5,387 nucleotides of DNA from an uncultured Rickettsiales bacterium (GCA_937906355.1 CALCWF010000205.1:1-5387), one strand, 5' to 3'; shown: positions 1 through 5,354, counted from the stretch's first letter. The notes: generated from the letters alone by a model not told the origin. Numbers and translations: made by a program.

Positions 1-31
1 GAACTGTCTTCTTGACGGTTCCTTGTGCCAT
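1..31 (-). CDS. possible 5' end of a leftward gene, cut by the window edge
   Basis: Read leftward, an ATG at 31-29 opens a frame that stays open to the edge and encodes MAQGTVKKTV. Base composition changes sharply here: bases 1-30 are mixed, while 32-58 are nearly all pyrimidine on the + strand, that is, a purine-rich AGAAAAAGA leader just before this ATG. The M-x-x-G-T-V-K opening recalls cold-shock proteins, but the aromatic residues that should follow are absent, so no family is assigned. If real, it is divergent from the exonuclease gene with only 43 bp between starts. It competes with a rightward reading of the same bases, and ten codons cannot settle the matter. Confidence 0.3.
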   Translation of the reverse strand, partial: MAQGTVKKTV

Positions 32-71
32 TCTTTTTCTATTTTTATTTTCTGTAAGTTTAGTGTGTTGA
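3..71 (+). CDS. alternative: 3' end of a rightward membrane-protein gene
   Basis: The + frame beginning at base 3 is open from the window edge to a TGA at 69-71. It encodes a strongly hydrophobic C-terminus (for example VPCAILFLFLFSVSLVC) that could be a final membrane helix. The stop lies 3 nt before the exonuclease ATG, as in an operon. However, any pyrimidine-rich stretch translates as hydrophobic residues in this phase, so the pattern may be accidental. It conflicts with the leftward start proposed for bases 1-31, and at most one of the two is likely to be right. Confidence 0.2.
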   Translation, partial: TVFLTVPCAILFLFLFSVSLVC

Positions 72-74
72 TTT

Positions 75-701
75 ATGAAGTACTGCGTTAATGATTTACC
101 AGATGGTGTTAGTTTGAAAGGTTCTATTGCTATAGATACTGAGGCAATGGGTCTTAAATATAATGTTCGCGACAGACTGTGCGTTGTTCAAATTTGCGAT
201 GAAAGCGGAGAAGTGTATCTTGTTCATTTTCCAGCTGATACGTATGATTATAAGTGCAAGAACTTGCGTCGTTTCTTGCTCGACGAGAAGCGTCAAAAGA
301 TATTTCACTATGCTCGTTTTGATATTGCTATAATGCGTAAATATCTTAAAATCGATTCTATAAAGAATATATTCTGTACTAAGATAGCTTCTCGTTTAGC
401 TAGAACGTATAGTGATTCTCACGGTTTAAAAACGCTTGTTAGCGAAATTCTTCACGTTGAGTTGAAGAAGGAACAACAATGTAGTTATTGGGGTGCCGAG
501 AAATTGACTGACGCACAAAAGGGATACGCCGCTAATGACGTTCTGTATTTGCATCGTTTACGTGATGCACTTACTGACATGTTGAAAAAGAGCGGTCGTT
601 ATGAGGTTGCTTGCAAATACTTCGACTTCGTTGATAATGTTTGCACGACTGATATAATGGGTTTCGAAGAAGACCTGTTTCGTTGCAGAGACGAGAAGTA
701 A
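75..701 (+). CDS. RNase D-like 3'-5' exonuclease (DEDDy family)
   Basis: This 208-residue protein is a single-domain 3'-5' exonuclease of the RNase D/DnaQ superfamily, expected to trim RNA 3' ends in the cytoplasm with two metal ions. All catalytic positions are visible: Exo I has D21 and E23 (IAIDTEAMGL), Exo II has D83 (HYARFDIAIM), and Exo III has Y151 and D155 (GYAANDVLYLHRL), which is the DEDDy arrangement. The protein lacks the C-terminal HRDC domains of long enterobacterial RNase D. About 205 residues is usual for the short alphaproteobacterial form, so it appears complete. The ATG at 75 is the only reasonable start, because an in-frame TGA lies at 69-71. No Shine-Dalgarno sequence precedes it. 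In many alphaproteobacteria this gene sits beside lptC-lptA-lptB; those genes are not downstream here, where a 242-bp gap follows. The exact RNA substrate cannot be read from sequence. Confidence 0.9.
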   Translation: MKYCVNDLPDGVSLKGSIAIDTEAMGLKYNVRDRLCVVQICDESGEVYLVHFPADTYDYKCKNLRRFLLDEKRQKIFHYARFDIAIMRKYLKIDSIKNIFCTKIASRLARTYSDSHGLKTLVSEILHVELKKEQQCSYWGAEKLTDAQKGYAANDVLYLHRLRDALTDMLKKSGRYEVACKYFDFVDNVCTTDIMGFEEDLFRCRDEK

Positions 702-830
702 ATGTGAATCGTTTTTATCATTGTGTTAGAACGTATAAAAGTCGTCGTTTGTTATTAAGTTGTGAGAACTAAGTGAAATCTCAAAGATTATACGCAAGGC
801 GTGTGATTGATTGTTTATTATGAGAAGCAC

Positions 831-843
831 TCGATATTATCGA
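831..843. repeat. 13-nt perfect palindrome upstream of pth
   Basis: TCGATATTATCGA reads the same on both strands around a central T. It lies about 100 bp before the pth start and could be an operator half-site pair or chance. Nothing else in the window repeats it. Confidence 0.3.
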
Positions 844-889
844 TGATAGTAGTTAATCACTTAGCAATGATAAGGTTTGATAAATTCAC

Positions 890-913
890 AGGAATAATTA
901 TAGATGTAATTAT
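890..913 (+). promoter_or_regulatory. start-stop mini-ORF (AUG-UAA) in a hairpin ahead of pth
   Basis: AGGA at 890-893, the best Shine-Dalgarno-like match in the window, stands 10 nt before an ATG at 904-906 that is followed at once by TAA at 907-909. The ATG sits in the loop of a 7-bp AU stem (894-900 pairs with 907-913), so part of the TAA is in the stem. Ribosomes starting here would stop after one codon, 34 nt before the pth start. A regulatory role is inference. Confidence 0.25.
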
Positions 914-943
914 CTAATTCAATTGTTGTTCGATATTGTTGAT

Positions 944-1477
944 ATGAAGCTTATCGTTGGTCTGGGAAATTATCCAAGAGAATTTGATTTTACTAAACAC
1001 AATGTTGGTTTCATGATAGTTGACGCGTTGCAGAGAGTGGAAAACTTTGACGATTGGTTCGATAGTAAGAAGCTTTTGTGTAATATTTGTCGTGGCTCGA
1101 TCGATAAAGATGAATGTATTATCATAAAGCCGAATACATATATGAATTTCTCTGGCGAGAGTGTGGCGAAAGTTATGCAGTTCTATAAAATTTCCGGAAA
1201 GGATATAATTGTCATACAAGATGAATTAGATATTGGCTTTGGAGATATAAGAACGACAAATTCACACAACTCTGCAGGTCATAACGGTATCAAGTCAATC
1301 AATTATCACGTAAGAGAAAACTACAATCGTATCCGTGTCGGTATAGGTAAACCAATGAATAAGGAGTATAATATCTCTGATTACGTGCTATCGAAGTTTA
1401 CACATGAAGAAATGGATAAGCTTGAGTATATAATTAAAAACGCCATCTTGACATTAAGAACGCTTATTAGAAAGTGA
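944..1477 (+). CDS. pth: peptidyl-tRNA hydrolase
   Basis: This 177-residue protein is bacterial Pth, the essential cytoplasmic esterase that cleaves peptidyl-tRNA released from stalled ribosomes so that tRNA can be reused. Family landmarks run in order: MKLIVGLGN with N9, the catalytic histidine H19 in TKHNVGF, KPNTYMNFSG with N68, QDELD with D93, and AGHNGIKSI with H113 and N114, then RVGIGKP near 131-137. Length is slightly below the usual 185-200, the shortfall being in the C-terminal tail. Two motif changes stand out: the usual GNPG is GNYP, and the glycine-rich lead into HNG reads NSHNSAG. The ATG at 944 is chosen because MKLIVGLGN matches the family's N-terminus exactly. TTG codons at 923 and 926 are in frame but would add unsupported residues. 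No Shine-Dalgarno sequence is seen. The stop TGA overlaps the secG start by 4 nt. Confidence 0.96.
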   Translation: MKLIVGLGNYPREFDFTKHNVGFMIVDALQRVENFDDWFDSKKLLCNICRGSIDKDECIIIKPNTYMNFSGESVAKVMQFYKISGKDIIVIQDELDIGFGDIRTTNSHNSAGHNGIKSINYHVRENYNRIRVGIGKPMNKEYNISDYVLSKFTHEEMDKLEYIIKNAILTLRTLIRK

Positions 1478-1767
1478 GCTATATTTCGATGACTTTTTTC
1501 ATTGTTTTACATTTTGTGCTTGCACTCTTGATAATTTTGTTGGTGTTGATTCAACGTTCTGCGGAATCGTCTGTATTGGTTTCTAGCACGCACTTCGCAC
1601 CAAGTGAAGCGAGCAATTTACTTGTCAAAGTAACGCGTGTATGTGCTATACTCTTTGTTTGCAATTGTTTGCTCATGTCGTACATGAAGTATGGTTCTCA
1701 TGGTTCGAAAAAAAACGTCGATGTTTCTACACAAACGCATAATGAAGTCTCTGTTCCGGTCGACTAA
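1474..1767 (+). CDS. secG: preprotein translocase subunit SecG
   Basis: SecG is the small inner-membrane subunit of SecYEG that assists SecA-driven export. The protein shows the two-helix layout: TM1 at about residues 6-26, the conserved Q27-R28-S29 at its end, a short loop, TM2 at about 52-71 (VCAILFVCNCLLMSYM), then a polar tail of about 26 residues. At 97 residues the length is normal. The start is taken as GTG 1474, whose GTGA overlaps the pth stop and implies translational coupling. ATG 1489 (MTFFIVLHF) is an equally possible start, with a weak GAAAGTGAG 10 nt before it. The loop between the helices is unusual: the glycine-rich stretch typical after QRS is replaced by Ser/Val/Ala-rich sequence with no glycine. 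Pairing with pth is not the common arrangement, since secG usually lies near tpiA or pyrG. Identity rests on topology and the QRS motif. Confidence 0.87.
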   Translation: MSYISMTFFIVLHFVLALLIILLVLIQRSAESSVLVSSTHFAPSEASNLLVKVTRVCAILFVCNCLLMSYMKYGSHGSKKNVDVSTQTHNEVSVPVD

Positions 1768-1776
1768 TCTACATAG

Positions 1777-1814
1777 ATGAAATACTGAGTAATATCTCGT
1801 CAGTATCTTTTCAT
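1777..1814 (+). terminator. possible Rho-independent terminator after secG
   Basis: ATACTGA at 1782-1788 pairs perfectly with TCAGTAT at 1800-1806 around an 11-nt loop, and an outer arm ATGAA (1777-1781) pairs with TTCAT (1810-1814) across a 3-nt bulge. A short U run (CTTTT, 1807-1811) follows the inner stem. It begins 9 nt after the secG stop, where the pth-secG transcript should end. The stem is poor in G+C, so termination strength is uncertain. Confidence 0.45.
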
Positions 1815-1958
1815 AAATTATCCAGTTTGTCTCGTCTTATGGGCTATTGTAGTCGGATGACGAATGATATAGTAAACGAGTCGATGTAGCAAACATAATG
1901 ATGTGGCAATAATTAGTTCGACGATGGAAGTATTTATGTGAACGACGCTATTCAACTC

Positions 1959-1989
1959 TTGCATTTAATGCAATCTTTTCTCTAAAAGA
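1959..1989 (+). promoter_or_regulatory. two abutting palindromes upstream of lolA
   Basis: A 15-nt perfect palindrome, TTGCATTTAATGCAA (1959-1973), is followed without a gap by TCTTTT-CTCT-AAAAGA (1974-1989), a 6-bp inverted repeat with a 4-nt loop. The pair ends 13 nt before the lolA ATG. It could be an operator plus a leader hairpin, or two mRNA hairpins near the ribosome-binding region. No regulator is identified. Confidence 0.35.
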
Positions 1990-2002
1990 ACAGTAGATTA
2001 CA

Positions 2003-2722
2003 ATGTGCGAACTTGGTAGTAAACGACATTTTAAAGTTTTTAGATATTTTATTTATTCTACGTGGGAAGCTGTTGGAAAGTGTATCGTATTAACATGTTT
2101 TGCATTTGTCTTTGCTACTATAAATTATAGAGTAGTTTATGCGGTTAGGGCGGATTTACCAGAAGTTAAGTTCCTTTTTTCAATAAATACGTTGCAAGCC
2201 GATTTCGTGCAGAAGCAATATGACGGCGAAGATACTGACGACAATAATATAGTTTCGAGAGGGACGGTAACGATTAAAAAGCCAGATAGTATTCTACTAG
2301 AGAATGACTCAAAAAATATGCGATTGAAGATAGTATCAATAAACGGCAACGTTAAAATGATAGACAAAGACATCAGACAGACGACGTATGTCGATAATCA
2401 ATATGGCGAGATGATGCGTTTTTTTACAAAAAATATGAAGCCAGAAGAACTTAGCTTTAATACGAAGAGAGAGTTATGCATAAAGTTTAAGAAAATGGAT
2501 ACGAACCTGAGTGCGTGTTTGAAGCTTGATTTAAATAAGCGAACCATTGTTAGTTTAACTCTATATTCCCTTGGAGACGATGGAAAGAACGATGGCAAGC
2601 ACGATAACTCGCTTAAAATATTTGATATTTTTTTCAAGAATATAAAAATAAATTCTGCAATAGATGATGATGTATTTGTCATCAAAGACGAGCGTCTCTT
2701 TGACGATAGCGAGTCGATGTAA
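2003..2722 (+). CDS. lolA: outer-membrane lipoprotein carrier protein LolA
   Basis: LolA is the periplasmic chaperone that accepts lipoproteins from the inner-membrane Lol transporter and carries them across the periplasm. The family pattern is visible from about residue 55: FLFSINTLQADFVQKQ (the 'l-x-a-x-F-x-Q' start), then RGTVTIKKPDSI at 86-97, KIVSINGNVKMID at 109-121, RQTTYVDN at 125-132 and a closing DVFVIKDERLFD at 223-234. A hydrophobic stretch at about 27-40, followed by VVYA-VRA, looks like a signal peptide with cleavage near residues 47-50. The n-region before it is unusually long (about 26 residues), yet no alternative start codon is available. At 239 residues it exceeds the usual 200-210, partly through that leader and a charged insert (GDDGKNDGKHDNS, 191-203). 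No Shine-Dalgarno sequence is clear. The gene is convergent with the permease gene, only 18 bp away. Alternative: another LolA-fold lipoprotein-sorting protein. Confidence 0.82.
   Translation: MCELGSKRHFKVFRYFIYSTWEAVGKCIVLTCFAFVFATINYRVVYAVRADLPEVKFLFSINTLQADFVQKQYDGEDTDDNNIVSRGTVTIKKPDSILLENDSKNMRLKIVSINGNVKMIDKDIRQTTYVDNQYGEMMRFFTKNMKPEELSFNTKRELCIKFKKMDTNLSACLKLDLNKRTIVSLTLYSLGDDGKNDGKHDNSLKIFDIFFKNIKINSAIDDDVFVIKDERLFDDSESM
2679..2706. repeat. hairpin inside the 3' end of lolA
   Basis: TCAAAGA (2682-2688) and TCTTTGA (2697-2703) form a perfect 7-bp stem around an 8-nt loop, extended past one A/C mismatch by two more pairs. It lies 16 bp before the lolA stop and about 34 bp from the end of the convergent permease gene. 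Neither strand has a T run right after it, so it is not a textbook terminator, although it is the only strong hairpin near this convergent junction. Confidence 0.3.
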
Positions 2723-2740
2723 TTATAGTTTAATATCATT

Positions 2741-4042
2741 TCACTTTTTATTTTTTCTATTCAAAACAGCCATTTTTATTTTTGACAAATTTGAATATTC
2801 GCAATCTCTTTCTATGATTAATAGATGGGTTGCTATACATAATAACAAATTTACCACACATACACAGAACGTCGAGAGAAAAGAAATTGCGACTATATTT
2901 TCCGTTGCTCGAACTATGCGTAGAATTATAAAATAAACAACGAAGCACTCGATTGATGACTTTATCATATTCGCGTCTCTTGTGTGAGATATACAAAAAA
3001 GGTACGCTATTAGACACGATAATATGAGGCAAAATAGCGACATTATTTCATTAGATAGATATATTCTCGCGTTAACGAGTGCTTCGCTTTCTATACTAGA
3101 TTTATGTTTGTTGGACGTTAGTTTCAGGTGTTCGTATAAACCAATATATAGCGACTTTTTCAATTTCATTGTATTTTGAATTTCAGATGCGATTTCATTT
3201 ATTGTCAAAAAACTGTTGATGGCATATTTTGCGACTTTTTTGTTTGTTTTATTCGCGATATCTGTCTTATTCGCATCTGTTAAATTCCAAGTCTTATTTT
3301 CAAAATATGCTCGTTTCGTAGAATAAATCGTCGTCAGTTTACGTTCTTCGTATTGCTGAAACGTTGCATTTGTGATTTCCATTTTATCAAAATCGTGTCG
3401 ATCGTATGTTCCGGATATTATAATGTAGTTCTTGTTGTTTTTACTATCGACTACCGTAAATTTTATGCCTTTTTTTAATGTAATTCGCTGTTTACTATTG
3501 TAGTGAGCCATTGTTTTTCTCATATTTTCAATTTTAATTGATATTGGTTTTAGTATTATTATTTTCGTAAGACCGACTAATAGTAGAAAGATAATTATCG
3601 GTTTTAAAATTTTTTTTGTTTCTACCCCGAAAGTTCCAAGAACGAGAAAACTAAAAACTCTTTTCGAACGGAGAAAATATATCATACAACTAATTAGTGC
3701 GACTATATTTAGCGTATCAATAAAAGAGACGAGAGTCCTGCTGAATATCGTGATGATTTTGAGTTGTTTGAATAAGTTTGGCTCGACATCAATATTGTTA
3801 TACGACGCTAGAAGCAGAAAAAATATAGTCGCCCATGTGAAGAAATTTTTCGCAAAGCTTTTAAAGATATATAACGAATACAGCTTTTTTATCTCGAATG
3901 TTTCTAGTTCTAAATTCGTAAAGCATCGCCCGAGTGAACACTTTATATTATAAAATACTTTTTCGTATATCTTTTTTGCTTTTTTAGAATTTTTCGCAAT
4001 TATATTTACAATTGCTTTTATAATCGTGAGTTTTGTAATCAT
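2741..4042 (-). CDS. LptF/LptG-family (YjgP/YjgQ) inner-membrane permease
   Basis: The 433-residue protein has the LptF/LptG layout: three membrane helices (about 67-80, 103-124, 147-164), a large periplasmic domain (about 170-330), then three more helices (about 332-351, 364-379, 387-410). Family-like stretches are LYIFKSFAKNFF at 57-68, the coupling-helix region LRSKRVFSFLVLGTFGVE at 124-141, and KPIIIFLLLVGL at 147-158. In LPS-bearing bacteria LptF and LptG pair with the LptB ATPase to extract LPS from the inner membrane. Which paralogue this is, and its lipid, cannot be told. About 50 Lys-rich residues precede the first family-like segment, more than usual. No ATG, GTG or TTG offers a shorter start, and the ATG lies 3 nt after the upstream stop, suggesting coupling. 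The usual glutamate of the coupling helix (in RSEL) appears to be Ser131 in my by-eye alignment. The periplasmic part is divergent and K/N/T-rich. Confidence 0.78.
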   Translation of the reverse strand: MITKLTIIKAIVNIIAKNSKKAKKIYEKVFYNIKCSLGRCFTNLELETFEIKKLYSLYIFKSFAKNFFTWATIFFLLLASYNNIDVEPNLFKQLKIITIFSRTLVSFIDTLNIVALISCMIYFLRSKRVFSFLVLGTFGVETKKILKPIIIFLLLVGLTKIIILKPISIKIENMRKTMAHYNSKQRITLKKGIKFTVVDSKNNKNYIIISGTYDRHDFDKMEITNATFQQYEERKLTTIYSTKRAYFENKTWNLTDANKTDIANKTNKKVAKYAINSFLTINEIASEIQNTMKLKKSLYIGLYEHLKLTSNKHKSSIESEALVNARIYLSNEIMSLFCLILSCLIAYLFCISHTRDANMIKSSIECFVVYFIILRIVRATENIVAISFLSTFCVCVVNLLLCIATHLLIIERDCEYSNLSKIKMAVLNRKNKK

Positions 4043-4045
4043 AAG

Positions 4046-5110
4046 TTAGTTTTGAACGTTGACAATACTGATATCGAATATTATAGCATCTCTATCGTTG
4101 AATAGCGTCGATGGGAAGAAATCCGTATTTTTATGCATATTTTTTGTGACAAATATTTTATATCTATCCCCGACACTCATTCGTAGCATCAGTTGTTCTA
4201 TACCGACGCTCAATTTTTTACTTCCAACTTTGATTTTGTTTATTTCATTATCGGCACCAATCTTCTTTCCGTTTATATCGTAGATATCGTATATAAAACT
4301 CACAATCGAACCACATGTGATGCGATCATCTATGACGAACTTTTCGTTACCCTCCCTTATAGGGAAGTAGAGCGGTATGTTGTTGCTATTTTGTTTATTG
4401 TCTGCACCGGTTTTATTCTTGCTATCAGTATGAACTGCTATCTCATACATTGTTTGCCTCCTCTGCTTTAATATCTTTTGTTCCATTGGAATGGCAATAA
4501 ATGTGGTTCTCTCGCCAATTTTCATTGTAGCTAACGCGTGTTTTACGAATGGATAGTTTTCCAATATTTCAAGTGGTTCGCTCCCTAGACTAAAAGTATA
4601 TTTTTTATAATTTGTTGGATGCTTGTAGACCTCGTCCTTTAGACCAATATTTATTGTAATATCGCTTCCGCATCGAACGTAATCATCGTCATTTTTATTC
4701 GTCGAATCTATATCTTTTTCGCTTGTATTGCTGTTTTTTAGTGCACAGTTTGTGTTATTATCACAGATTTTTTCGTCGTATAGACGTAGTAATATATTCT
4801 TCTGTTTCGTCTGTTTTGTCGACGACATTGAAGAGCATTTTAGTATTTTGAATAGATTGCCGGTTTGATAAAAGTAATATATTGTATTCCATGCGTCTTG
4901 CAATGCCTCGATGCTTCTTGTTATTTGATTCGCTATTTGCAGAGCACTTTCACGAGTGATGTCGTTTTTTTTCATGTTATTAAACTCGACATGAATTACT
5001 ATGCAACAAAATGCCATTATGACAATTACAGCGATAATACGAAAAGTCCATTTGCCTGCTATAGTTTCGTGCTCTATGTTCTTGTTTTCATTTTCCTCGT
5101 TGGAAGGCAT
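4046..5110 (-). CDS. membrane-anchored periplasmic protein with two FKBP-like repeats
   Basis: The 354-residue protein has a short acidic cytosolic end, one membrane helix at about 22-41 with no cleavage site, and a large domain predicted to be periplasmic. Residues 263-353 resemble the C-terminal half of FKBP prolyl isomerases: VGSKKLSVGIEQLMLRMSVGDRYKI (295-319) echoes 'lG...i.G...al.gMk.Ge...', and DAIIFDISIVNV (341-352) echoes the closing 'stLvFdVELl'. Residues 145-228 look like a second copy: CGS at 147-149, FSLGSEP at 173-179, ALATMKIGERTTF at 192-204; copy two has CGS at 266-268. Neither copy shows the FDSS or VIPGW active-site elements, so catalysis is doubtful and a binding or scaffold role is more likely. 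The link at about 92-142 is polar and Asn/Asp/Lys-rich. It is first in an operon with the permease gene, 3 nt upstream of it. A distant FKBP relation is inference from motifs; otherwise the protein is unrecognised. Confidence 0.55.
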   Translation of the reverse strand: MPSNEENENKNIEHETIAGKWTFRIIAVIVIMAFCCIVIHVEFNNMKKNDITRESALQIANQITRSIEALQDAWNTIYYFYQTGNLFKILKCSSMSSTKQTKQKNILLRLYDEKICDNNTNCALKNSNTSEKDIDSTNKNDDDYVRCGSDITINIGLKDEVYKHPTNYKKYTFSLGSEPLEILENYPFVKHALATMKIGERTTFIAIPMEQKILKQRRQTMYEIAVHTDSKNKTGADNKQNSNNIPLYFPIREGNEKFVIDDRITCGSIVSFIYDIYDINGKKIGADNEINKIKVGSKKLSVGIEQLMLRMSVGDRYKIFVTKNMHKNTDFFPSTLFNDRDAIIFDISIVNVQN

Positions 5111-5194
5111 ATCTCGTTAAGCAAATAAGCATCTCACGATCTAAATATTTAATTTAAATGCAATATCATATTTTCTATACTTCTTATTTTCTAT

Positions 5195-5219
5195 TTAGTT
5201 AGATATAATTAGTTAGATA
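5195..5219. repeat. tandem direct repeat of TTAGTTAGATA
   Basis: The 11-nt word TTAGTTAGATA occurs at 5195-5205 and again at 5209-5219, a 14-bp period. It lies about 85-110 bp upstream of the start of the leftward operon. The spacing could suit a regulator binding on one helical face or a small slippage product. No known box is matched. Confidence 0.45.
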
Positions 5220-5308
5220 AATTGGATTTAGCGTAATTTGCACGATACAAACATGCTATTTGAAGTGCGTCCACTGATATATGTTAGGTACTAGTTTTTT
5301 TGCAAAGT

Positions 5309-5323
5309 ATTCTTTTAAAGAAT
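5309..5323. repeat. 15-nt perfect palindrome
   Basis: ATTCTTTTAAAGAAT is a perfect palindrome around a central T and is followed on the + strand by TTTTCTC. As RNA it could form an AT-only hairpin; as DNA it could be an operator. About 200 bp separate it from the leftward operon start. Confidence 0.3.
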
Positions 5324-5354
5324 TTTCTCAAATTCAGATCTATTCGATAAAAGC

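Larger units (their letters stand above)
702..943. other. non-coding gap between the exonuclease gene and pth
   Basis: These 242 bp contain no convincing ORF, tRNA or clear terminator. They hold a 13-nt perfect palindrome at 831-843 (TCGATATTATCGA), a weak inverted repeat TGAGA...TCTCA at 763-767 and 779-783, and an AU-only hairpin at 894-913 whose loop contains an ATG. The pth promoter probably lies here, but no -35/-10 pair stood out. The region could also hide a small RNA, for which nothing specific is visible. Confidence 0.5.
1768..2002. other. non-coding gap between secG and lolA
   Basis: These 235 bp hold a terminator-like hairpin just after secG and two abutting short palindromes within 45 bp of the lolA start. 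Between them (about 1815-1958) I see no tRNA, no ORF with family character and no convincing promoter boxes, although the lolA promoter should be here. Confidence 0.5.

Noticed and set aside
23..51. Promoter TTGTGC-17 bp-TATTTT ahead of the exonuclease gene
   Set aside because: The spacing is right, but both boxes are weak and such matches are expected by chance in T-rich DNA; it would also overlap possible coding sequence.
923..943. Upstream TTG start for pth adding seven residues
   Set aside because: Pth proteins begin with MKLIVGLGN, which matches the ATG at 944, and no ribosome-binding sequence favours the TTG codons.
1841..1912. tRNA-like opening (GGGCTATTGTAG...) in the secG-lolA gap
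   Set aside because: There is no GTTCGA-type T arm at the right distance, no pairing acceptor stem and no plausible anticodon arm.
1938..1985. 15-codon GTG-started reading frame as a leader peptide before lolA
   Set aside because: It has no ribosome-binding sequence and no run of regulatory codons.
1877..2721. 12-nt exact repeat CGAGTCGATGTA at 1877-1888 and 2710-2721, flanking lolA
   Set aside because: About one 12-nt repeat is expected by chance in 5.4 kb; flanking bases differ and no mobile-element features are present.
2664..2936. Rightward reading frame across the end of lolA and the permease gene
   Set aside because: It overlaps two well-supported genes in another frame or strand and resembles no family.
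4059..5128. Several rightward reading frames antisense to the FKBP-like gene
   Set aside because: They are hydrophobic by-products of the T-rich + strand and lack family motifs or start signals.
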